Positions 54,474-64,000 of a stretch of 64,000 nt of DNA are shown piece by piece; position 1 is the first letter of the stretch, and every line of letters starts with the position of its first letter. A program made the translations under genes and the position numbers. Source of the stretch: Meconema thalassinum (lineage: Eukaryota > Arthropoda > Insecta > Orthoptera > Tettigoniidae); the NCBI GenBank assembly GCA_946902985.2, contig OX336391.1:148379545-148443544 (forward strand), given 5' to 3'. A model generated the notes under the pieces. It saw only the letters and a program-made list of their open reading frames with translations. It was not told where the DNA came from and made no database searches.

Positions 54474-55868
54474 TGTAACAGTTTTGCTAGCCCACACGTT
54501 GAGCGACAAGTGTAACGTCATTTAGTGCCCCATGTTGGTAGCGACAAATGTAACTGTTTGGCTGCCCCTAACTGTTGGGTGATAAATGTAACTGTTTACC
54601 TTTGCCTAAGCTATGTTGTTTTAATGGGCGCCAAGACCTCAACGGAATGTTGAAATCTAAATTTGTATTTAACAACGTCTAGCCCTGGTAGAACACCTTC
54701 AAGAATCTATTCACTCAGATCGTGGTATGATTTGATCATTAACCCAACAAACAATTGTATCAGGAGAAGGAATTGGTCTATATCTAATGCTACCTACTGA
54801 AAGCAAAGATTACATTGTAAAAGAATTGAATTTATTATATAAAACAAGAATAGCAAAATTAATAATAATAATAATAATAAGTATAAAATTTAAATTGGAG
54901 CGTTGCGATTTTAATATTACCGATAGAAAATTACGTGAAAACGGAGTCTGATAAATTATTGATTTTACTCTTATTCCCAAGCTATGAAGTTACTGAAATA
55001 TGAAATATAAAACAAAGAGAAACGAGAGATTGCGTATTTCTGCGTCATTCGCGCTTACCACTGGAAATTGCTAAAGCATTTCCCTCGTACTGGATGATGC
55101 TGTGAGCTTCCCACAGTCTCCTGGACGCCGTCATCTCCGTCGACATCCGACGACACACTTGTAGATTTGGCGACTCCATGGTCCCAACGTCGGAGCCATA
55201 CCCTCGTACAACCACACTGGCTAAGCTTTAAACAGATAGTTCTCCACTCCACGGAACATCGGGGCGACTCCCGCGTGCAAACATACTCGGCAAGTTCTAC
55301 ACAGATTGTCCTCGTTCCACGGCGCGCCGAACGATATATGCACACGTCGCATCCCCACTCTACAGCCGACTTCCAGCTTACGTGGTCTCCACTGATTGGC
55401 TGCTCCCCATGCGCCACATCCCCACTCTGGCTCATTAAACTCCGCGGGAGGGAGAAGTCGATTTCCGTTCCAACTATTCGCCTTTTCTTGACGCTGCGAC
55501 CCAAGCTTGCGTAATACTTCTTGACAAGAATCAGCCCGTATCTGAATTTCCAGTGAGTCATGTCTCTCGATATACCCTAACTGACGAAACTCCGTTAAAT
55601 TCCGTAATCTCATAACTTTCTATGATATTGTCGTTCGTAATAATTTGCTTGATAGCGTTTTCTAAGACATAGAAAACCTATCTGTATGCTTATAATTTTT
55701 ATAAAATGCTCCGAAAATTTCTTAATAATAATTATAATAAATTAATAATAATAATAAATTAACATGAAAAATTCTCTTGGCTGAACAATTTGCCGCGTAA
55801 ATAAATATAGAATGGCTTTCTACTGACTTATGCCAGTGGCATGAAAACCCCTCGAAAAACACGTTACA
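54474..55868 (-). repeat. LTR (5' copy by transcription)
   Basis: 1,395 bases, almost identical to 46,699-48,108. The differences include a shorter (AAT)n run (about 54,860-54,878) and about ten base changes. Transcription would start in it on the minus strand. Just internal to it (minus) lies CTTGTCGCCGACAACTTGGG, a candidate primer-binding region that I could not match to a tRNA by eye. Confidence 0.93.
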
Positions 55869-55989
55869 ACTGGATGCCACTTACAATTAAGATACTTCGT
55901 ACGCATTCATACTTTTTTTCAAAAAAATGAGTGAACACGTAAGATAAAGTTGAGAAAGAAAGGTATATTGCTTCATTGAAGTTATTCGT

Positions 55990-56362
55990 ACTGTTGGTAA
56001 TTCCTTCACGGAGGAGGCCCGAGTTCGATTCCCGGCTCTGCCAAGAAATTTAATTCTGGTCTGAGGGCTGGAACGGGGTACACTCAGCCTCGTGAGGCAA
56101 AACTGAGAAGAGGCGGGTTCGATTCCCACCTCAGCCATCCTTGAAGTGGTTTTCCGTGGTTTCCCACTTCTACTCCAGGCGAATGCCGGGATGTTTCCTA
56201 AATTAAGGCCATGGTTGCTTCCTTCCCAATCCTCATCTGAATTACAAATACACACACTAATACAGCCATCACAATAACACAGATTATGAGACAAGTTACA
56301 CACACCCGAGTACAGGGGGCTACATGACCACGATGTCGCAAAGCTCCTAAATGAATGATCAA
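55990..56362 (+). mobile_element. tRNA-derived SINE
   Basis: Box B GAGTTCGATTCCCGGCTCTG lies near 56,020, and the body has CTGAGGGCTGGAACGGGGTA, TGGTTTTCCGTGGTTTCCCA and CTCCAGGCGAATGCCGGGAT. The shared 3' module ends CGATGTCGCAAAGCTCCTAA. It belongs to the 18,440 family with the 3' module attached. Confidence 0.75.
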
Positions 56363-56394
56363 CAACTAGGGGCTTTCAACATCTTGGGAATTTA

Positions 56395-56700
56395 ACCCCG
56401 TATACTTGAGTGTGTGTTATTGTGGTGTCTGTAGTAGTGTATTTGTAACTGATCGGGAAGGAAACGGTTGTGGCACAAAGTTAGGTACCATTTATGCTGC
56501 ATAGAACACCACTTTTAAGATGGCTATCGAACCCACCTCTTCTCAATTTTGTCTTACGAAGCTGAGTGTACCTCATTCTAACCCTCAGACCAGAATTAAA
56601 TTTCTTGGCAGAGCCTGAAATCGAGACCAGAGCTCAGGGGTGACAACCAAGAATGGTCTCCACTTCATCATGAAGTGGTCTAATTAGCACTTTCCAGCCT
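56395..56700 (-). mobile_element. tRNA-derived SINE, minus copy
   Basis: On minus, head (ATTCTTGGTTGTCACCCCTG) and CCAAGAAATTTAATTCTGG-like phrase, then the body to ACACACTCAAGTATACGGGG. It faces the 55,990 copy tail to tail, making an imperfect inverted pair about 40 bases apart. Confidence 0.6.
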
Positions 56701-56754
56701 ACGTAGCCACAGCTACGATCGCAACGATGGCACCTTCGTCGACTGCGCTTAGTA

Positions 56755-57060
56755 GTACCGTAGTTCGGTGGCTATGCCCACGATTGCAGGTTCAAACACA
56801 GCCGAAGTTGTGGGATTTTTAAGAGCGTTAAAATCCCTCGGTATGCCTTCCTTTGGAGGGGAAGTAAAGTCAGGGGGCCCATGTCATAGATTCATGGCAT
56901 GTAAAAGAACATATCACTACAATTGGTAGTGTGTAGCCAAAATGTGTAGATTATTTGGTTAGAAACGCTCTATCAAGTTCCAAAGTTCACCGCTGGGTGT
57001 CACAGTAGCGTCTGGAAGCCAAAGTTGAAACTACTTATAATTGAACTTGATGGGGTGGGA
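56755..57060 (+). repeat. Diverged tRNA-derived SINE (61,716 family)
   Basis: The head TAGTTCGGTGGCTATGCCCA with GATTGCAGGTTCAAACACAG (box B), then AAGTTGTGGGATTTTTAAGA and a CCTTCCTTTGGAGGGGAAGT body, as in 61,716-62,124. It continues into GCATGTAAAAGAACAT and TTGGTTAGAAACGCTCTATC, also seen near 12,250-12,350. Confidence 0.5.
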
Positions 57061-57289
57061 GGGGGTGGGGGCGTTCAATTGATATGCCCTGCTATTTAAA
57101 TATAATACAATTTTAAACATAGTCATGTACTTTTCATCGTTTAAATTTTTATCACATCACTACCAACTCAGAAAATTATTATTAAATAACATTATGTCAG
57201 ATCTGATTTCTTTTTTACACCTCTATATTTTTAAGAACTTTTCAAACAATAGTTAGTAGACAAGTTTTATACTGTATATAGCGGACAGC

Positions 57290-57651
57290 GGTAGCTACGC
57301 TCGCTAACGCGCAGCACTACGTCATGGGGCCAAGCTCTCTGCGGACTCGGTAGACGTGGGTTTGAGCCCCACCGTCGGCCGTCCTTCAAATGGTTTTCCG
57401 TGGTTTCCCCCTTTCCAACTCCAGGCAAATGCTGGGACGTTACCTTCTGACAAGCCACGACCGTTTCTTTCCATATCCTTGGCCAGTTTCATTCACCATC
57501 ATTCATTGCATCTCTCATTAACTCCTCTCATGAGGTTGGCACAAAAATCATCCCCCACATAGTCTTTCACCGCATCTCATCCCCAACACCGTTGAAAACG
57601 GGAATAATAAGGTGTAGACATACAATTATTATTATTATTATTATTATTATG
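57290..57651 (+). mobile_element. tRNA-derived SINE with (ATT)n tail
   Basis: Box B GTGGGTTTGAGCCCCACCG is near 57,356. The body shares TGGTTTTCCGTGGTTTCCCC and CCAGGCAAATGCTGGGACG with the 18,440 family but the head differs. The tail is (ATT)n at 57,626-57,651. Confidence 0.65.
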
Positions 57652-57754
57652 ACAGAGCCAGAATAATGGTTGAATGCATTTGTGCATCATACTGTTCTAC
57701 TGTACTACTTATAGAAAAAATGGTGATGGAAACACTATTGAAACTAAATTAAGG

Positions 57755-57850
57755 AGTCGGACCAGGATTGATTCCCGGGTAATGCAAGTAGGAGTTTCGA
57801 GGCGAATAATGGGTGGCTCAGATTCCAAGTAAAACAAGTAGTTTCGTGAA
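57755..57850 (+). repeat. SINE fragment of the 23,737 family
   Basis: Contains ACCAGGATTGATTCCCGGG and AGTTTCGAGGCGAATAATGG with GTAAAACAAGTAGTTTCGTG; diverged from 23,737-23,933. Confidence 0.45.
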
Positions 57851-57879
57851 GAACTATATCGCCAAATTTGCATATATCC

Positions 57880-58834
57880 TACGTATGTTAATTGCCTCTA
57901 TCTACATACAAAATTTCAGATTGATTGCTGTAATAGATTCGTAGATATTGAGAACCGTCTAAATATTTCGGATGGTCACCATGTTGGATTTTTATATTAT
58001 AGGCCTTAGAGTTATGTAGGCCACTATTACATGAAGATTATTGTGTAGGTGTATTATTAAAACTTCAATCGCATGATTAGGACACACGAATTAATAAAAA
58101 CGAGATTTTAAAATTTCGCACAGCCACCATCTTGTGGTTATGAACACAATTTAAATACGTTAGGTGCCAGTGGATTAAAATGTGTATACGCTTATACCTT
58201 ACCAGGTTTCACTGCGCTCAGATATGTAAACCCCAAGAAACGCACATTTAAATATTTAAATTTCGTGTCGCCGCCATGTTGGGTTTGTGCTCACCAGGTT
58301 ATTGAAAGGGTGAACTTATGTTTATAGCCTCTATCAACATGCTAAATGTCAGCTTGATTGATGTCATATATTAATAGATATTGAGAACCGTGTAAATTTT
58401 TCGGATGGTCGCCATGTTGGATTTTTATGTACGACATAGAGTTATCTACTATTAAATGACGATTATTGCGTAGGTTCATTATTCAAACGTTTACTTCGAT
58501 CACAAGAAATAAAAACTTAATTTTGAAATTTCGCACAGCCGCCATCTTGAGGTTATGTAGACAATTGAACTAAATTAGATGTCAGTGCATTACAATGTGT
58601 ATAAACATTTGCTGTACCAAATTTCACTGCGTTCGAATGGTTAAATCTCGAGAAAAGTCTATTTAAATGTTTAAACTTCGCTTGGCCACCATGTTCGTCT
58701 TGTAGTTAACGGTTTTTGAAAGTTACATAGGTGAACTTCTAGTAGAGCCCTTTATCATCGTAAAAAAATTCAGGGTGATATGAGTAATAGTTTCGGAGAT
58801 ATAGAATGCCGGTGAAATTTCGCACAGCCGTCAT

Positions 58835-58871
<37 letters not shown>

Positions 58872-59365
58872 TCGTATGGCCCCGGGTGCCTGGTGCAAGC
58901 TTTGCTATTTGACACCCAGAGGGTAGCTTGCATGTCGAATTTCGTAGTTCCTTGACTATGAAAGTCAAGGTGGTTAGATGTTAGATATCTAATCTCCTTG
59001 AACACAATAGCGCTTTCTAGTAGAGAAATGAGGAACTTTGTGCTGGCGGAAACTCCCGAGATTAATTTTGCCATTATGAACTCGGCCTACTGAATTCAAA
59101 TGGGTTCTTTGACATGCCAAAATCGTATGACATGCGTATCGTATTTTTGCCGCCTTTCAAAAATCACTTACCACGGTCAGGGGCGAACCTGCAATCTTGG
59201 GGTTAGTAGACCGACACGCTATCCACTCACCCACCGTGGCAAGCTAGCCGTCATGTTGAATTGGTGAAACGTAATAAAATTTGAAGGGCACGGTCGGGGT
59301 CGGCCAAAATAGTACTATGTCCTTACTGAGTTTCATTGAAATCACTCGAGCCGTTTAGATTTCAT
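57880..59365 (+). repeat. 425-bp tandem repeat, two full copies and a broken third
   Basis: Unit 1 (57,880-58,318) and unit 2 (58,319-58,735) share, in order, GATATTGAGAACCGT, TTTCGGATGGTCACCATGTT or its variant, AAATTTCGCACAGCC, GTGAACTT and TTTCACTGCG. A third unit starts at 58,736 (TAGAGCCCTTTATCATC), is interrupted by a SINE at 58,838-59,245, and resumes with TGTTGAATTGGTGAAACG. It ends in a (CA)n-like stretch. No protein was seen. Confidence 0.75.
58838..59245 (-). mobile_element. tRNA-derived SINE with 12-bp target duplication, inside the tandem repeat
   Basis: AGCCGTCATGTT flanks the element exactly at 58,826-58,837 and 59,246-59,257. The body matches 8,235-8,615 in the same (minus) orientation, with (ATT)n at the left end. 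It splits the third unit of the 57,880 tandem repeat, so it is younger than the array. Confidence 0.9.
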
Positions 59366-60042
59366 TAGGGGGAGGGACACACACACACACACGGACGTGC
59401 ACACATACATACACACAAACGGAAAAAATATGCTCTCATAAGCCTTTTTTTTTTTTCATAATTGAAAATAGTCTAAAAAGGAGGTCCCCTGGCTCATGGT
59501 GAGATTAATAAGTCGTGTAAAACTACGAGCTTCTTTCATTTTTAACACGTCGGAATTACCACGCTGCTCGCATGTCACCTAGGCAACCCAATGCACATAT
59601 CCGCTTGGCAAGCTGCTGGACCAACAGTTCGTAGCAAAATACGCTACGGGTATTTAACTCTTAGATATACTACGGCTATCAATACAAATTAAGAAACGTC
59701 CATTTTTAGTAAAATATAAATAATGAATTTAAACCAAAAATTGTTAATTAAAATGTAAAATATATATATATATGGATATCTTTACAAATACAATTTTAAA
59801 TCAATTGTAGACTGAGACATGTACAGCAATTGAATATATGTTTCTTAAATTGTATTGATTGGCGTAGAATTCTTAAGAGTTAACTATTAGTCAATACGGA
59901 AAATATCGAACATTTTTCTAGCATGGTTAATGTTATTGCTTTTAATACGGTATTTTTTATCATTTCAAATGATCTTGTCGACTTCTTCGTTATGGTTGGG
60001 GTCCATCGTTATGCATTACGGACACGGACACGGTGACGGACG
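59366..60042. other. Unassigned AT-rich DNA
   Basis: A piece of the 23,737 SINE (AAAAAGGAGGTCCCCTGGCT) lies at 59,477-59,540. The rest is unrecognised. Confidence 0.45.
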
Positions 60043-60101
60043 TGACGTCATGCAGCCGCGCGGGAAGTGACGTCATGCAGCTGCGTGGGAACGTGACGTC
60101 A
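60043..60101. promoter_or_regulatory. Triple CRE-like TGACGTCA cluster
   Basis: TGACGTCA occurs at 60,043-60,050, 60,068-60,075 and 60,094-60,101, spaced 25 and 26 bases apart, within a GC-rich island (CATGCAGCCGCGCGGGAA-type repeats). CRE palindromes are CREB/ATF targets in animals. No gene start is recognisable nearby, so its target is unknown. Confidence 0.55.
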
Positions 60102-60954
60102 TGCTCACGCGGGGAGCGAGAACCAGACGCTAATGATTATTGGAGTCTGTTGAAAGAGGCCTGGCGTCGAGCGACCTTTTAAAAATCAGAAACTCACTAC
60201 ACATATCTGTAAATCAGTATTCTTCCCTTATTTCAGATACACTATTCATTAAACAAACATATATGGCATGGAGTAGGCTATTGTCTAAATCTGGACACTC
60301 ATACTACATCCTTACACTAATTCAAATTTACGGCCAAATGATCCTTCTGACAGGGAGGCAAAGGTTTCCGCCGGCTTGCCTGGGATGATGGGCCACAAAA
60401 CCGCTATCCAAAAGTACACCATTTACGCTTTATTCAACCAAACACATCTCTAATACAAGTACAAGAAACACATTTCTTCCCGTGACCCTTAAGGAGGTGC
60501 CCGGGAAGCCTAAGTTAATGGGTAATGAATGCAGTCTGTTGAAAGAGTCCTGGGGCTTCGAGCAAAGCGAGAAGCCCTCCTGAGCCTTTCTAACATGTGT
60601 AGCATTTGTAGCATGCGTCATTTGAAATGATACAACGTCTAGTCTTTCAGACTGACTGTGATTTTTTTTTCAATTGGCATCGCCCTGTACAGTAGCATCG
60701 TTACTTGACAATTACGATCATTTGAGTCCAACGTGTAGCCATAAGAACATAATTGTGGATTAAGTATTTCTAATAGGGAATAAGGCAGCCATGACCTTGA
60801 GAGAGGTACTATCAAAGCATGTCATGAGATTGAAATGGTATTATTATTTAGCATATGACATACTGACAAAAAGCATGCAAGATAAATATATACACACATA
60901 AACATTGATATATACATATTTACAGGGACACATGACAAGGCAGGCTTATATCTT
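60102..60954. other. Unassigned DNA
   Basis: A near-direct repeat of GAATGCAGTCTGTTGAAAGA-like sequence (about 60,147 and 60,526) is the only structure noted. No coding similarity. Confidence 0.4.
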
Positions 60955-61602
60955 TAAATCTAAATTCTGTATCCATTGCAATGCTGTAGGTGTTTCCAAC
61001 AGGAAGTCAGACAGATTACCCTTATATGCTCTACTATGGCATTCATGAACAATGTGGTGAACTGGCTGTGAAAGAGCACCGCAGTCACATTGTGGAGAAG
61101 GAATTTTACCACATTTGAAGAGTGATTCAGCACATACTCCGTGGTTAGTCCGGATACTAATGAGGGCAGTCCACGTTCTTCTTGGCAGGTCAAAACCGGG
61201 TGCAGCGCTATCTAAGGTTGATGTTGGTGCTCATTCATTTCTCCATTGGATATTCGGCTTAAAATTGTTGCCTGTGAGATCCCTAGCATATTTGATGGGT
61301 GGATGTCTAGATTTTAGGCGGGTCCTATTCAGATCAGGGAAGTCGCAGTGAATAGGAAGAGCTGGATTACTCTTGATTTTCTTATACTCTCGGATCAGGG
61401 CAGCTTTCCTGCGTAGGTCAGGATGCATGATGTTGCTGAGGACAGGAGGCCAATAAGTCGGCGTAGTTCTAATAAGGCCACTGATCAGTCTCATGGTGTT
61501 ATTGAGTTGGGTATCAATTATCTTTACATGGGGGCTGTTCAGCCAAACTGGAGCACAATATTCAGCAGCAGAGAAGACAAGACCTAATGCAGAACACCTC
61601 AT
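60955..61602 (-). pseudogene. Jockey/R1-like LINE 3' coding end
   Basis: Minus frames contain AAEYCAPVWLNSPHVKIIDT, LNNTMRLISGLIRTTPTYW and LRRKAALIREYKKIKSN, the typical RNase-H-less C-terminal region after the RT. After a frame change near 61,210 LPRRTWTALISIRTNHG and CDCGALSQPVHHIVHEC follow. It is 5' truncated. The family also occurs at 17,867-18,200. Confidence 0.8.
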
Positions 61603-61614
61603 AGTTATAGCAGA

Positions 61615-61715
61615 AGCTCCCCAAGTAGTTCCACAATGCAGGCCAAATGGCTGGGCAGCGGTCGCTTGGTCGGCCTTAGCCCGTCATGGGCTGGATGGTG
61701 CCAGGGGTTGACTTT
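61615..61715 (+). repeat. SINE 3' module fragment (16,378 family)
   Basis: Contains GGCCAAATGGCTGGGCAGCG and GATGGTGCCAGGGGTTGACT, matching the 3' part of the SINE at 16,378-16,625. Confidence 0.6.
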
Positions 61716-62124
61716 GACATCTGACTTAAGTGGGAAGCGGCTTCGGTGACGTAACTGGTAGCATGCAGAATGTCTATGCCCAAGGTCGCGGTTTCAAAGC
61801 CGGCCAAAGTCGTCGGATTTTCTAAGAGAGCTAAAATCCCTCAGTATGCTTTCCTTTGGAGGGGAAGTTCCAACGTTCGTTGCGAGTTGCTGGTTGGGGT
61901 GGCATCTAGTAGCCAAGTTCACAGCTAGGTGTCGTTGACGGTAGTACCTGGTAGCAACATTAGGAACTACTGCTTGAAATTGACCGTCTGCAGTCCTTAC
62001 CTGAATTAAGACTACTACAGCCATTACAATTCACACCGTTTATCAGACAGATTCTACACTCACCCAAAGTACACGGGGTTAGATGACCGCGTTGTCGCAG
62101 CCCCTAAACTGAGGAACCAACCAG
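61716..62124 (+). mobile_element. tRNA-derived SINE, solo copy
   Basis: Starts ACATCTGACTTAAGTGGGAA, has GGTGACGTAACTGGTAGCAT (box A) and CAAGGTCGCGGTTTCAAAGC (box B), then the body with CCTTTGGAGGGGAAGTTCCA. The 3' module ends CCCTAAACTGAGGAACCAAC. Full length and close to 3,425-3,832. Confidence 0.75.
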
Positions 62125-62129
62125 AGGTA

Positions 62130-63586
62130 GATTTCATTAGAAAGCTAACTATTGCAATGGGTACCATGTTTCGACTTCCGAAAAATTTCGACATATCTTC
62201 GCGTTTCACATCCCCCAGACCCCAAAACCACCGTCAGTTCAAAAGTTTATATATAATTTATGTATGTATATGTGTATATATACAGTATAATTATGCATAT
62301 CAGTTTCTTGTGGACACGATAACTGCCGTAATTTTGCACCAATCACTTTGAATATTTTACCGAATATGTATACCAATAAAATCTCGGTCGAGTTCGTTAC
62401 TGGGCTAAATCGGTCGAAGGGGGTGAAAATGGGGGGCTTTTTTCGAAAAAGTGAAATATTGCTATAACTCTCTTAATATGTGAAATATCGAATCCGTTCA
62501 ACGTTCATACTATGTGTCGGATAAAGCCCAAAAATTTATGTTTGAAGAGTTTTTTTTATAGCACCAACCATTGACCAAAGGGGTGGGAAAAAGTGGGTTT
62601 TCCGGGAAACATTAATCATATCTCTCTTAATAGGCACAATATCAAAACCGTACAAAATGGACAATATTCCCCTAATAATTACCTAAAATTTTGTCTGAAA
62701 GAATTTTTGATATGACCCACCATTATGCCAAGGGATGAGAAAAATGATTTCGGAATTATAAGAAAATGCCAAGAGCTATCAGTGGTTGCCATGGCAACAC
62801 TACTAAATTGATGAGGGATGAGCCATCAGACGTTGCCAAGATAACGCACTTGCACGAGATCATATTCAGAATTCCATCTGACTAAGTGTGAAGCGGCTTC
62901 GGCGACGTAACTGGTAGCAAGTATGCTGAATGTCTATGCCCAAGGTCGCGAGTTCAAAGCCGGCTGAAGTCGTCGGATTTTCTAAGAGCGCTAAAAATCC
63001 CTTAGTATGCTTTCCTTTGGAGGGGAAGTTCCAACGTTCGTTGCGAGTTGCTGGCTGCGGTGGCATCTAGTAGCCAAGTTCACAGGTAGGTGTCGTTGAC
63101 GGTAGTACCTGGTAGCAACATTAGGAACTACTGCTTGAAATTGACCGTCTGCAGTCCTTACCTGAATTACAGACTAATACAGCCATCCCTAAGTACACGG
63201 GGTTACATGACCGCGTTGTCGCTGCCCCTAAACTGAGGAACCAACCAAAATCTCTGCGGGAGATATAATTTTGCGTGAAGAAGTAACAGACCGTTACATA
63301 GTTACACATCAGTGTCGAAACCTTGCATAAGGACAGTGTGACCACGAGTATAAAAATGGACCCCAAATGACAAGAAGGTTACCGTTCCCATAAGACAATA
63401 AAATGTTTAAAATAAGCATAAAATGACGAAAAACAAAGTTAATTAAGCTCCAATTATAAAATACCTTCTCGCAATAAATGAGGTCTGATCCTTCTACGAA
63501 AACCTGCATATTCTGCCTATTTTCGCCTATCCCCAAGTTTGTCCGGTGAAATCTACCTCCGCCTTCCGGCGTGCCGAGAGGACTTT
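62130..63586 (+). repeat. Composite dispersed repeat, copy 2
   Basis: The second copy of the repeat at 2,831-4,166, longer at its left end (extra sequence from about 62,130 with CATGTTTCGACTTCCGAAAA). It holds the same SINE at 62,870-63,245. Small indels and scattered substitutions separate the copies. The right end is CTTCCGGCGTGCCGAGAG. Confidence 0.75.
62870..63245 (+). mobile_element. tRNA-derived SINE inside composite repeat copy 2
   Basis: Same family and same position as 3,425-3,832 in copy 1, so it was present before the composite repeat multiplied. Box B region GGTCGCGAGTTCAAAGCCGG. Confidence 0.65.
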
Positions 63587-64000
63587 TTTCTTTTACAATA
63601 TATCACTGGGGCCCGAAATTCTGAAGAAACAATAGTAATTAAGAAGACCGGAAGACGAGGTGAAAATTCGGAAAGTTTTCGAATAAATCGGAAGGGTTGG
63701 CAGGTATTGCATGCTGTATTCTATTTTGCCAAGAGATCTATAGAAGATAGTCTGGCTGTCAAATGCTGATGATCAGTTCAGTACTGGAAAATCGAGTTCG
63801 TACCTATGCAGGGGCACCACTTGCAGAAATCAGCTTCACCCCCATCGAAATGGTGAAATCACGGAACATCATTTGAATCTGGTCGCCAATGAGATACGAA
63901 CCCATTTGCTAACCGAGCCCCCAGACCAGTGTATCAACGCACTGAAATACCATGGTACTGTAGGTCACTATTGTTTCCTCGGCTGATGATTATATCGCGT
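63587..64000. other. Unassigned DNA at window edge
   Basis: No feature was recognised. A 76-codon plus frame (63,539-63,769) crosses the end of the composite repeat and has no family resemblance. Confidence 0.4.

Larger units (their letters stand above)
46699..55868 (-). mobile_element. Ty3/Gypsy LTR retrotransposon, full length
   Basis: Two direct repeats of about 1.4 kb flank an internal region of 6.4 kb with gag, protease, RT, RNase H and integrase in Gypsy order on the minus strand. LTRs are 46,699-48,108 (3') and 54,474-55,868 (5' in the sense of transcription). I count about ten substitutions plus an (AAT)n length difference between them, so under 1 percent divergence: a recent insertion. 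Flanks read AAGTG on the left and ACTGG on the right, so no target duplication is apparent. No envelope-like ORF was seen between pol and the 3' LTR. Confidence 0.93.

Overview
The window is nuclear DNA of a large, repeat-rich arthropod genome, most likely an insect. Several unrelated tRNA-derived SINEs, Tc1-like and piggyBac-like DNA transposons, several LINE families, (ATT)n-tailed retroposons and a full Ty3/Gypsy element fit a large polyneopteran-type genome. The species is inference. No single-copy host protein gene could be recognised; essentially every readable coding region belongs to a mobile element.

Layout. 1-4,166: a Tc1-like transposase (cut by the window edge), a decayed LINE and a 1.3 kb composite repeat containing a SINE. 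4,167-18,880: mostly unassigned AT-rich DNA with SINEs, two LINE 3' ends, a fold-back transposase remnant, a TTAA-flanked element and a 64-bp tandem repeat. 18,880-23,270: a long dispersed repeat with internal duplications, then a second LINE. 24,165-45,720: an R2-like (restriction-like-endonuclease) non-LTR retrotransposon whose ORF is split by a complete 17.6 kb Polinton/Maverick at 24,915-42,544. 46,699-55,868: a full-length Ty3/Gypsy element with near-identical LTRs. 55,990-64,000: SINEs, a 425-bp tandem repeat, a triple CRE-like site, a LINE 3' end and a second copy of the composite repeat.

The Polinton is the centre of interest. It has 101-bp terminal inverted repeats, a 6-bp target duplication (one mismatch) and a virus-like gene set: retroviral-type integrase, protein-primed DNA polymerase B, hexon-like major capsid protein, penton-like minor capsid protein, PLA2-domain minor capsid protein, adenovirus-type cysteine protease and FtsK/HerA packaging ATPase. 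It also has a DUF8207-like protein, a protein built from tail-fibre-like repeats, a two-BIR (IAP-like) protein, four uncharacterised proteins and an intact-looking tRNA-Leu(UAA) gene. Nearly all protein genes lie on the minus strand; the acidic-tailed gene at the left end and the tRNA are on plus.

Together these genes would integrate, replicate, package and build a virion, with accessory functions for attachment, membrane escape and apoptosis control. Many core genes carry frameshifts, most at A/T homopolymers, or single stop codons. The copy is therefore either decaying or contains assembly indels. The 545-aa, 364-aa, 228-aa, 189-aa, 182-aa and 106-aa ORFs are uninterrupted.
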